Below, one piece after another: positions 45,626 through 55,300 of a stretch of DNA of 64,000 nucleotides. Positions within the stretch are counted from its first letter, which is position 1. Each line of letters begins with the position of its first letter. The position numbers and the translations under genes were made by a program. The notes under the pieces are model-generated. The model saw only the letters and a list, made by a program, of their open reading frames with translations, did no database searches and was not told the origin of the DNA. The stretch is from assembly GCA_003415625.1 (NCBI GenBank), contig PYIU01000002.1, positions 1,240,001-1,304,000 on the forward strand, in the 5' to 3' direction. The stretch is from Aquanectria penicillioides. Lineage: Eukaryota; Ascomycota; Sordariomycetes; Hypocreales; Nectriaceae.

Positions 45626-48391
45626 ATGTTTCGTCCTGGCCGTCCGCACCCGCGCCATCAACAGAGCCTCGCCCGCTATCTCTTCCCTCGCGCCGTCCGA
45701 GAACGCTACCGCGAACGCCTCCTCAACTTCCACCTCAACACCGTCCCGTACCTCAAGCACAACCTCCAATCTAGGGTCTACCGGTATATACTCGAGCGCC
45801 AGAGACGGCGCGCCGACCAGAGTCGCATTCTAGACATCGTTGCAAGGCAAGGCAGACGACTGTGGCTGGGACCCCACGCAGCTCCGCCGCCCAAGCATGT
45901 CAAGGCCCGCTCGAGGGGCTCAGTGGCTCGCAGAATGCCTGTAGCAGGTAGCATGGCTAGCTATGGCTCAGACGTGCCGTCCAGCTCTAGCGACCGGGAG
46001 AGGGGCTACCGGAGAAAGAGACTGGCGGCTATGGCTGGCAATCTGTACCGCAGTGGACAAGCCGCAGTAACAGAAATCAAGGAATCGTATGCCCAGACGA
46101 GAGTCAGAGGACTGGATGGCGCCTACGAAAATAATGGCCGCATACACATCCCCGGTGCGTTCCCAGACGTGGCAATTACCGTCCAAGGCAACGATCAGAT
46201 GGTCTTGTTTCCGTCGTACGCGAAGCAACACAGCAAAAGGGAATGGGGGCAAGAAGCTATGCATCACTCCCAGGCGCAGCATAGTAGCATCAGAGATGAG
46301 GATTACTGGCGCCAAGAATGGGAGAGAAACGAGGATGAGAGGGCAATTATCGACGTTGATGTCCGGGGCTGGGTCTACTCGCCCCATACCGGCCCCATGA
46401 ATAGGAGAAACAGAATGTTGATAGGCCTTGCGCGACAGCTCAGTGGGATACCGGCCCCAAGAGCCGACCAAGGCTACAACTCCGGCACCGGACAGCCCCA
46501 AACGAGCAACCAAATGAATGAGGAACAGGAGAAGATTGCCCACGAGGCAGCACGCATTGAACGCATCGGCCAAGCTGAGAAACGCGTGGCCTACCGGGGA
46601 GGCTACAGTGAGAAACCTCAGGAAGGTTGCGACGAGATCCCAGGCACATACCCTACGAGATCACGAAGCGGGAACCAGTCGCCAGATTCAGCGCCGACTA
46701 GCCCGACCATGTCGGGCCGCACGTTTTCTACGAGCACAAATGAGCTCAGTGAAGCAGAGTTGGCTGTTGCGAACGCTAATCTTATGGCTCGAATTGCGCC
46801 ATTCATGACGAACCCAATGGTTGCTCTCCCCATTACCCTCTTCTTCTACAACGATGAGAAGTCGCAATCGAGAACAGTCCTTACTAACGATGCTGGGCAC
46901 TTCTCCGTGCGAGCAGCCCTTGACTTCATCCCGACTCATGTCAGGGTCTTGGCGGTCGAGAATCTTTCTGCAACCCAGGAGGTCAAGGTAATTGAACCTT
47001 ATGGCGTCAGCCTTATTAGCGACATTGATGATACCGTGAAAAGATCCAACATTTCCGGAGGCGCAAAGGAAATTTTCCGCAACACTTTTGTACGAGATTT
47101 ATCTGACCTTTCGATTGATGGTGTCAAGGATTGGTTCAATAGAATGCATGAACTTGGCGTTTGCTTTCATTATTGCTCGAACAGCCCCTGGCAGCTCTTT
47201 CCAGTATTGGCGAGCTTTTTCAAGCTCGTTGGCCTCCCTCCTGGGTCTCTACACTTGAAACAGTATAGCGGAATGCTTCAGGGCATCTTTGAACCCGTTG
47301 CAGAACGAAAGAAATCAACTCTAAACAGGCTTCTGAGGGACTTTCCAGAGCGAAAGTTCCTGCTTGTTGGCGATAGTGGTGAGGCAGATCTGGAAGTTTA
47401 CACTGATTTGGCATTGGCGAATCCAGGGAGAATCCTGGCCGTCTTCATCCGCGATGTGACGACTCCCGAGGAGACGGGATTCTTCGATTCAGGGTTTGAC
47501 CTGTCTCGCAAGAAGAGCATGACGTTTGATCAGAGCGTTAGTGCTATGGGCCAGTCGGGACTGGCTCCTGCATCTTTACGTGAGAGAAGGCCCTCGGCTG
47601 GACCAGCGATGGGAACACTGATTGACTTCTCCGAAGAACCCCAGGAGACGAAAGTGGATCGATCCGCTGCGCTGTCTCAGATCCGCAGCTCGGGCGCAAG
47701 TAGAAGTGTGAGCTCGCCCGATGTGATTGCACGAAAGGCACCGCCACCTCGACCTACGAAGCCTGCGGCTTTGAGAAGCGCCAAGTCGATCACTGAGCTC
47801 AACAAGGGGGTTACCGGGCTCGGGATCTCTCGTGAAGCCTCCTCATCAGGCGACGAAAGGCCACCGCCCCTCCCGTCCAGGAAGCCAGTTCCCCAGATCA
47901 CAGAGACTCCACCATCGGCGCATCCCTTATCACAGACACAAAACGCTTCCCAACTGGGAAACAATAGAATTAGCTCGCGCAGTGGAGAGGCCCCCCCACC
48001 ACCGCCTCCCCCCCGGCGACGGGGAACGCCCTCTTCTCAGGGCTTGAATACGGCCCCGGCACTCCCACCACGACCCTCGCAGATGTCGTCCAACTTGGAT
48101 GTCGACTACGAGCCGCTTCCGCCGCCGAGGACGCCGCCTTCCTTTACCTCGACGAGATCCGGCACAAGATCCAGTGTTAACACGCCATCGGGCTCTCCAA
48201 GTCTGGGTCCTCAGGGCGTGAATAAGAAGGTGGAGTTGTGGAAGCGACGACTCGCTAGAGCACACGAGCAGCTTGATGGCTTAGGCGTGTCATTGTATAC
48301 GTGGAGGAGAGGTGGCGATGTTACAGTGGAAGCGGAAGCGATTGTGAAACGAGCACTTGCCGACATGGATAGAAAGAGGAGGGCCCGATAA
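45626..48391 (+). CDS. app1: App1-type phosphatidate phosphatase (DUF2183), actin-patch protein
   Basis: Single-exon protein of 921 residues. Yeast App1 is a Mg-dependent phosphatidate phosphatase that works at cortical actin patches in endocytosis. The catalytic DxDxT motif is seen as DIDDTVKRSNISGGAKE at residue 466, preceded by a beta-rich domain (VRGWVYSPHTGPMNRRNR at about 253) and followed by CSNSPWQLFP, LHLKQYSG, FLLVGDSGEADLE and IRDVT, all expected for the DUF2183 fold. The C-terminal 280 residues are disordered with polyproline SH3-ligand motifs (PPPPPPPRRR, PPLPSRKP, PALPPRPS), suiting binding to endocytic SH3 proteins. It ends in a short helical segment (KVELWKRRLARAHEQLDGLG). The ATG at 45626 is chosen over an upstream TTG frame; a later Met is possible given the TATA position. 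Intact. Confidence 0.9.
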   Translation: MFRPGRPHPRHQQSLARYLFPRAVRERYRERLLNFHLNTVPYLKHNLQSRVYRYILERQRRRADQSRILDIVARQGRRLWLGPHAAPPPKHVKARSRGSVARRMPVAGSMASYGSDVPSSSSDRERGYRRKRLAAMAGNLYRSGQAAVTEIKESYAQTRVRGLDGAYENNGRIHIPGAFPDVAITVQGNDQMVLFPSYAKQHSKREWGQEAMHHSQAQHSSIRDEDYWRQEWERNEDERAIIDVDVRGWVYSPHTGPMNRRNRMLIGLARQLSGIPAPRADQGYNSGTGQPQTSNQMNEEQEKIAHEAARIERIGQAEKRVAYRGGYSEKPQEGCDEIPGTYPTRSRSGNQSPDSAPTSPTMSGRTFSTSTNELSEAELAVANANLMARIAPFMTNPMVALPITLFFYNDEKSQSRTVLTNDAGHFSVRAALDFIPTHVRVLAVENLSATQEVKVIEPYGVSLISDIDDTVKRSNISGGAKEIFRNTFVRDLSDLSIDGVKDWFNRMHELGVCFHYCSNSPWQLFPVLASFFKLVGLPPGSLHLKQYSGMLQGIFEPVAERKKSTLNRLLRDFPERKFLLVGDSGEADLEVYTDLALANPGRILAVFIRDVTTPEETGFFDSGFDLSRKKSMTFDQSVSAMGQSGLAPASLRERRPSAGPAMGTLIDFSEEPQETKVDRSAALSQIRSSGASRSVSSPDVIARKAPPPRPTKPAALRSAKSITELNKGVTGLGISREASSSGDERPPPLPSRKPVPQITETPPSAHPLSQTQNASQLGNNRISSRSGEAPPPPPPPRRRGTPSSQGLNTAPALPPRPSQMSSNLDVDYEPLPPPRTPPSFTSTRSGTRSSVNTPSGSPSLGPQGVNKKVELWKRRLARAHEQLDGLGVSLYTWRRGGDVTVEAEAIVKRALADMDRKRRAR

Positions 48392-49131
48392 TAGATAGGC
48401 TCACTAGGATATTGATGGAAGTCTGATGAAGATGGAAGGAAGCTCTGGCTCTGAGGATTTATGTGTGTTGCTAGGCAGATGGGCGAGATGTAACAGTACC
48501 ATCTTATTAGACGAGCCTATAGACAACAGTACACTTGAGGGGAATGGAGGATCAGAAGTCTCCAATCTTGAATAAACTATCCCAAACAAAGCCCCTCACC
48601 CAAGCCCTTGACGGATGGATGCTATCTATGATGGCACTTGACACGCCGGAACCCAGTCTTCCGAGTTTCGTCGACCAGATGTGGCGCGCTTGATCGTCGA
48701 CGAGCTTTGACACAGACGACTGAACGGATTAGCCGTCATGTAGAGGGGAAGGAAGCCAGGATCGTTCGAGTCGAGTGACACTGCGTAGAGGTGGAGGCCT
48801 AGTTTAGTTCAACCGGCGTGTTGAACATGGTAAAACAATATAACTATGTACCCTTGCGGGCGGGACCCATGGTGAATTCTCAAGGATCAAAGCTCCCAAG
48901 CGCGAGGGGGATAGTAGTACATACAAGTAGATATAGCGAGTGCGGACCACAGGCTCACTCTCCAAGGGTGGCGGAATCCTATGACACCTCGCCCTTTGCC
49001 TTGGACTGGCCTCGAACGACGCCCACGCTGTTCCCAGGCTCGAGCCCTGTCTCGGCCCCCAAGCATCAAAATCCTGACAGTCCAAGCGGCCCCCAGCTTT
49101 TGCAGGTGATTTGTCACATCCATAGGTACAT

Positions 49132-49146
49132 GGGGGGGGGGGGGGG
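49132..49146 (+). repeat. G15 homopolymer
   Basis: Fifteen consecutive G in intergenic DNA. Confidence 0.95.
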
Positions 49147-50525
49147 CGCTCGGGCACGTACTCTCTGTATATAGGTAGGGCTACGATGCCGATACGTGGG
49201 CCACTGGTTTCACGCTGTGGCTGCTTACGCTTGTCAGATTGTGGGCTGAAGAGTTTGGTGGTTTCTTTTTATAAAAAGAGCCTGGGTTGCACATGGGGTT
49301 TACCTACATGTAGGCACATGTACTGGACCTGGGATGGATACCAACATCCTTTTCCGCGTATGTACAACCGCAGATGGAGAGTGAGAGTGGGATACCTAAA
49401 TGCTGTAGGTACCATAGATACGTGGAAGAAAGGAAAACGGGATTCCCAGGGCATGGGTCCCAATCGGGAAGTGGGCTTGCCTTGGCAACCTCCTTCCCTC
49501 TCCCGGACCGTTGTGCCGGAGCCCGGGAGCCGTGGGCGAGAGTCCGAGTGGGGCGGCCTTGGGCGGGTCGCATGCGCGCTTTGTTTCAGCCCTGGACGGC
49601 AGTGGCACTGAATGAGAGACGGCGCAGGGATGGCAGATGAAGGATCAGCTACTACGTCTTTTTGGGCGACACTATATATTATAAGTGCGCTTTGTATCCA
49701 TGATCTCCATGTATGATGTATCTATCGTGCGGTCTTTTGCTTTTTCAAATTGTTTTATTTTGTTTATTTATTTTTCTTCCACTCGCTAGTCCATCAACTA
49801 ACATGGAGCACAAGGCCCAGGAAGGGGAAACAAAAAAAAAAAGAGATGCTCTAACCCAACTAACTAACTCGCACTCAACCGACAACTGCTTAGATTCTCA
49901 CCTTAATTTCCTCTTATCCACCGCCTCATATCCCAAGCGCACCTCACTAGAATCTCACTTGTGACGACCCGTCAATCAAATCGTTTTCTTTATCTGGTCC
50001 TGCTCCGGTGCCCTGCTACAGTACAGAATCTGTCCTCTGTTCCCCCCCCCAACTTCTCCCACACGGTCAGAGGATCCTTTCCCACCTCCCAGGGGCTTCT
50101 CCACCAATGCCGTCCAATCCATCCCGGTCGACGAGGATCATCTCTTGTCAATTGAATCCTTCGACGGGGATCCGCGTAGCCTTGAGCCCTTGGCGTCCCT
50201 ATCAAGCTACAGCACCCCGGCCTTGCCAAGTTTCTCCAGTGTGGTAGCAATGGCTGGCAACTTGTAGCTTTCTCTTCTTGGCCTTGTCATTCATTGCCTG
50301 TCCTCCTCTCTCGCCCGTTACCTCCCGTTACCTTGGCTTGGTGCCTTCAAGGATTGTCTTCCTCATTTCCACACCTACTTTTTTTTTTTCCTGCCCTTCC
50401 GCCACATTTTCTATCTTTGATTCCTTCCCGCCTTTTCTCCGCGCGCCAGCCTAGAGGTTCTAGTTCCATTGTCTATCAACCTCTAGCTAAAACACCCATT
50501 ACGCCTATACACGAAGAGAAAACAC

Positions 50526-50554
50526 AAGGCAAGGCAAGGCAAGGCAAGGCAAGG
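50526..50554 (+). repeat. (AAGGC)n repeat in a 5' leader
   Basis: Five to six AAGGC units ending 37 bp before the ATG of the lectin-like membrane protein, so almost certainly transcribed. Confidence 0.9.
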
Positions 50555-50590
50555 GAGAATAGACAACCCGTTTCCCCATCTCCCAACACC

Positions 50591-51713
50591 ATGTCGAGCC
50601 TCGACCCCGTCACCCTCGACCCCAACGTGTGGTATCACGTCACCGAGGCCCGCGTCGACAGCTACGACAAGGTCAACTTCACCAGTCAATTCCAGGTTGA
50701 GGACGACTACGGCGTCGCTGTCTGGGGCGTCGCCAGCCAGTACTGGCAGTTCCAGCCCGCCGAGGATGGCACCAAGGGCCGGTACGCGCTGCGATGCAGC
50801 AAGACGGGCGTCTTCAAACAGCTGGGCGTGTGCTACGTCAAGGACGAGATCGACGACTCCAAGACGGAGCCGTGCATGCTGGCGTCGGACGGCGGCACGC
50901 CGCAGCTCTGGGACATTGCTGACTGGGGGAACCAGACGTATCGCTTCATCAACGTCAAGAATGGCTCCGACTATGTCATGGACGTCCACCCGGGAAACCC
51001 GCCCTTCATGAGTTCTGATCTGAGGACAAGTATCCCCCAACCGGGACGCCACTGGTTGATGACGAGTAAGAAGAATGTCGACGACGGCGCGTATTCAACG
51101 ACGTTTACAAAGGTGAGTTGGACTCTTTTTTTTTTTTTTTTTTTCTTTCTTTCTTTCTTTTTTTTCTTTCTTTTTTGTATTTTGTCAAGACCCGGCTGAT
51201 GCCCCAATCGCGTGTGACGATTGACTTGCAACTGACATTCATGTCTCTTCTCTCTTCTAGGTCGCATCTTCAACCGCAGTAGAAGCCACCACGACTGGAA
51301 CACATTCAGCCACCAACACCGCTCCCGCCGCTGCAGACTCTACAACATCATCATCCTCCGCAACCTCCGCCTCACCAGCACCATCCTCCTCCGGACTCTC
51401 GGCCGGCGCGGCAGCGGGCATCGGAGTCGGCGTCACCATTGCAGTCCTCGGCCTCGGCTTCGCCCTCTTCTTCCTCTGGTGGCGCCGCCGTCGTGACCTC
51501 AAGGCTGCTGAGGCGTCCGCCCACGGGTCGAAATCCCCGGACCCGTCATATGCCGAATACCATCCTCCCGTGCCCCCGCAAGAAATGTCTGCCGTGCGAG
51601 ACGTCCGTTCCGAACTCGACTCGACGCCCCTGTGGGGAAGCACAGCGGGCACCAAGTCTCTCAAGTCCACCGAGCCTCCCCGGTCCCCCAGTCTCTACAT
51701 ACCTCCGCCGTAG
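50591..51713 (+). CDS. Lectin-like (beta-trefoil) single-pass membrane protein
   Basis: Two exons, 50591-51112 and 51261-51713, with a 148 bp phase-0 intron that contains a long T/CTTT tract; 324 residues. The N-terminal 165 residues resemble a ricin-B-type beta-trefoil: repeated W-containing strands (NVWYHVTEARV, YWQFQPAEDGTKGRYALRC, QLWDIADWGNQTYRFINVKN, YVMDVHPG). A Ser/Thr/Ala-rich stalk (about 175-218) leads to one transmembrane helix (about 219-245; GAAAGIGVGVTIAVLGLGFA), a basic stop-transfer (WWRRRRDLK) and a proline-rich cytosolic tail. No N-terminal signal peptide is visible, so the helix would have to act as a reverse signal-anchor. Many ascomycetes have such stalked, SKG6-like membrane proteins; sugar binding is inferred only. 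Confidence 0.75.
51124..51177 (+). repeat. T / CTTT pyrimidine tract inside an intron
   Basis: T20-type run followed by CTTT units in the intron of the lectin-like gene; it explains the unusual intron length. Confidence 0.9.
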
Positions 51714-52313
51714 CGTCGCCCAGGTCTCAAAACTCTTCTCCCGGGATACCCCCGTCCACAAGATCGGCGTCGCCATAAGTCAAGGACCGCCCCGGTGGAC
51801 TAAAAGACAAACAGAAAGACTGGTAGCAAAGACGTCGACGGAGACGTTACTATATAGGCATTCAAAGCAAAGGCGTATCGGCAGCGAACGGGGTTTTTTT
51901 TGTTTTGTTTTTGGGTCATCGGATACCACAACTTATACTATACCAGCCAATTGCTTTATCTTATCTCTCTTTTATCCTTCTTCCCTTTGTTTGATTGATT
52001 GATTTGTTTTGTTTGTTGTATCAGAGCCTCACACGTCAACTCTGCTGTTTGACACAGGAAGTTTGGAGTCAGGAGTAAATCACACAACCAAAGAAATCAG
52101 GCGCCTGAAACCTCGGCGGCTTTCAATATATATCAATTCGGCCTATATAATGATCATTAAAAATGTCCAATTCTTCACTTCATGCTTTAGTGGAATCATG
52201 CTTGGAACCAGAGGATCCCAAGTCTGCTCTAGGTATACCAACTCCGTATCTCTTACTACCACCCTCTGCCCAGGACACGATCGTTTTCCAAAGGCCGTTC
52301 GTTTAGCAACCCT
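51714..52313. terminator. Convergent 3' region between the lectin-like gene and cps1
   Basis: The two genes point at each other with 600 bp between stops. T-rich elements (51893-51920, 51956-52016) on the plus strand probably serve 3' end formation. No gene seen. Confidence 0.45.
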
Positions 52314-55300
52314 TTATCGATGGTTCATCTCACCCGTGAGGTTCATGTGCATGATGGCCTGCGTTGTCCATTCCTCCTCATCATCTGGGTCTCCCTTCTT
52401 AAAGTTTTCCCGTCCATCTACCCCGGGTAGTCGAATCTGAGGCGGTGATTGAGTCTGAGGGGGTACCCCTACCGGCTTGCGGTGAGGAACTGCCTGTGGA
52501 TGACCTTGTTCAACCTGGCCATAGCTTGTCAGGTCTGGGATGTCAAATCCTTGCCCCATCGTGTGTGAGAGCGTTAGCTGCCCAGCTGTTGGTGCCGCCG
52601 CGTGTGCCACTGAGGGTTGAACAACAACCTCCGGTGCTGAGTCATGGGCGTACTCTGCGACCATCACCGATTGATCTGGTAGTTCTAGCGTGTTTCTCCT
52701 TGGAGGGGGCACAAAGGAGAATCGACGGTCTACTTCTTGCTCGTGTTCCTCTTGCTCTGGGATTTGTGGAGCGTGTTCCACATTCCTCAAGCTGGTGCCT
52801 CCAGCACCTGGAGGAGCTCCTGCACCCCCGCTTCGGACACTAACCATCGAGGCTCGAGTATCTACTACATCTCCTCCGGGGCTGTTGCCTTCACCTATTG
52901 CAGCAGCATCGACATCGCGAATGGCAAACTGAGCAATGGTGCGCATCTTGCGAGTCACCCACCCGGCTAGAATCTTGCCACGTTGTTTTTCTCCGAGGCG
53001 TGACCGAGGGAAGTCTCCCTTGTTGACAAAAGCAACAATGTCAACGATAATCTGGTGCTCGTTGAGGATTGCATTGACAATCACGGGCACAATCGATGCT
53101 AGGTACGGCTTGCGGCTAACCTCCACAAGAACAACGACAAGGCCACCAGCTTGGAAGACAGCGCTACACCTCCGTTAGTTCCAAATCCTTGGTTTACACG
53201 GTACCTTACTTACCAGCCATTGGTAACAATATTTCGATGACATCGTTCGACGGAATTCTCAATATCCATTGGGAAATGGCTCAAGCCGTTGATCTCAAAA
53301 GTCTCGCCAATGCTGCCCAGAACGAACAGCACTTGCATATCCACCTGAGCGCCATTGGGTCCAATTGGTCTGCTGACGTTGTGCAAGAAACCAAGGTCAC
53401 CGGTTCGAATATACTGGATGCTCGGGTCGCCATCCACGGCTCGCCCATCAAAACGCTCGGCGTCAAAGGCATCCTTGGACCCGTAAAACGACTTAACACA
53501 AGCCTCTGAGTCAACCCAAATCTCTCCATATTCTCCGTCAAGGCAGTGCACCCTGCTCTCCGGGTTGACTATGGCAATCTGCGTTGAAACGGGAACCATT
53601 CCAGAATCTTGCACCAGCAATGCCTGGGGGTCTGACTCGGGATCAACGGGAATGACCAAGCCTCGGCGAAGGGCCTGCGTGTCCAGCCACAATTCGATAG
53701 GCTCAATACACATGTATGACCTGGAAGCGATCATCGGGTTTAGGACATGAGAGTAGACCGTGTTGATGGCAGTCCTATCCAAACCTGCCGCAGCAAAGTG
53801 GAGACGCACTTTCTGGAACACATCTACTCTCGGTCGGCTATCTGCTGTAATCATCATGTTCTTCAGCTCATGCAGCGTAAATCCCTTGGCTTGCATTGAG
53901 GCCATAGCGTGATCGAGCATCTGAGGTGTTGCATAGGTATCCTTAATCTTGTACCTTGACAAGGTAACGAAAAGTGACATGGGGTTGGCAGCAAACTCAA
54001 CCGGCGAAAGAAGGTACGTCGGCGTGCCAACATAGATGCCCATCAGGCATGTGTGGATGAAACCCAATCCAGTTGAGCTTCGTACGCAACCAAGAACGGG
54101 GCGTGTGCTCGACATTTGACAGGTTTCCTTCTGCACCTTGCACATGCCCAGAACGGTATCGTGGCCGAGCTGCACGGCGATTCTTCGCTGATCAGGAGTC
54201 CAGTATGTCCATACAATGACGGGATATCCGGGCTTAATCCAGGCTGGGTCAATCGTGAGCTTTAGGTCTCTCAAACCACTGCTCTGCTTGGGAGGCTTAG
54301 TGGTATTGTAGACACTAGGGGGGAGATCTTAAGGATGCTGGCAGATTGCTTAATGTGACTTCCCACGACCTTGAGCTTGATCAGATGGTCAACTTCTTGG
54401 TTCACCAATACAGCCTTGACACGATAGTCTGCAACAATGTGCAAGAAGGCAGGGACATCTTCGTTCAGTCGGTTCTGATCTAGGGGTGCGATGGGAATGA
54501 CGATTGCACCGAGGCAAATGCAGGCGTGGACCGCAAAGACAAACTCCTCGGAGTGAGTATACATGAGGATCATGTGGTCTCCAGGTCTGACCTTGACCTT
54601 GTTCTTGAGATACATTGCGACGGCGGCAACCTTTGTGTCAAATTTTTTCCAAGTGACGCCCTTGCCTTCTCTTCCTCGGCCATCGATTGTGCAATAAGCC
54701 AGTTCTTCGGGTTGGCGAGCCACGCGCCATTGGATAAGATCTGAGATGCATGAGAAGTTGTTAAGAGGGGTTGAGGTCCTGTCATCCATTACAACTTCTC
54801 GTCGGTCAACACCAGAGTACTGCTTATCAGCGGGGAGTAAGAACTCAGCACGCGAGTCTGATGACAGCTGTGACCAAATGCCTCCCATGGGATCCACTCC
54901 AATGGGAAGGTTTAGGACAGCGTGTTCCACGCCAAACTTGACGTGAACACATGGCAGATTACCGAGATCAAACTCTCGGCGGCAGAGCATATTTCCTATT
55001 TCGCGCCGGCCGTTCTTGATAACTCTAGGCAAGGAGTTGGGCGCGGTGATCATGACACAGTATACGCGGAGGTGGTGTTCCGCCATGAGAACCTCCATAC
55101 ATCGCTCAGCAAGGGACTCGAGGAGTGCGGTATCTGGTTGTCGGGGCGGTCCTCCATTGGTGAGTGGTGCTGTAGAGGCTGACGCAGTTTCCAACACAAC
55201 AACAGGGAGATGCTCATCATTGACAAAGACATCGAATGCTGAGCAGTCGTACACCTTTGGAACATTCTTGACAATGCTGACAACGATGTGCTGAACAAAG

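Larger units (their letters stand above)
48392..50590. other. Gene-less stretch (2.2 kb)
   Basis: No supported gene. Holds the 3' end of app1, a G15 run (49132-49146), and the promoter and leader of the lectin-like gene, including T- and CT-rich tracts (50380-50440) and the GGCAA pentamer repeat. Confidence 0.5.
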
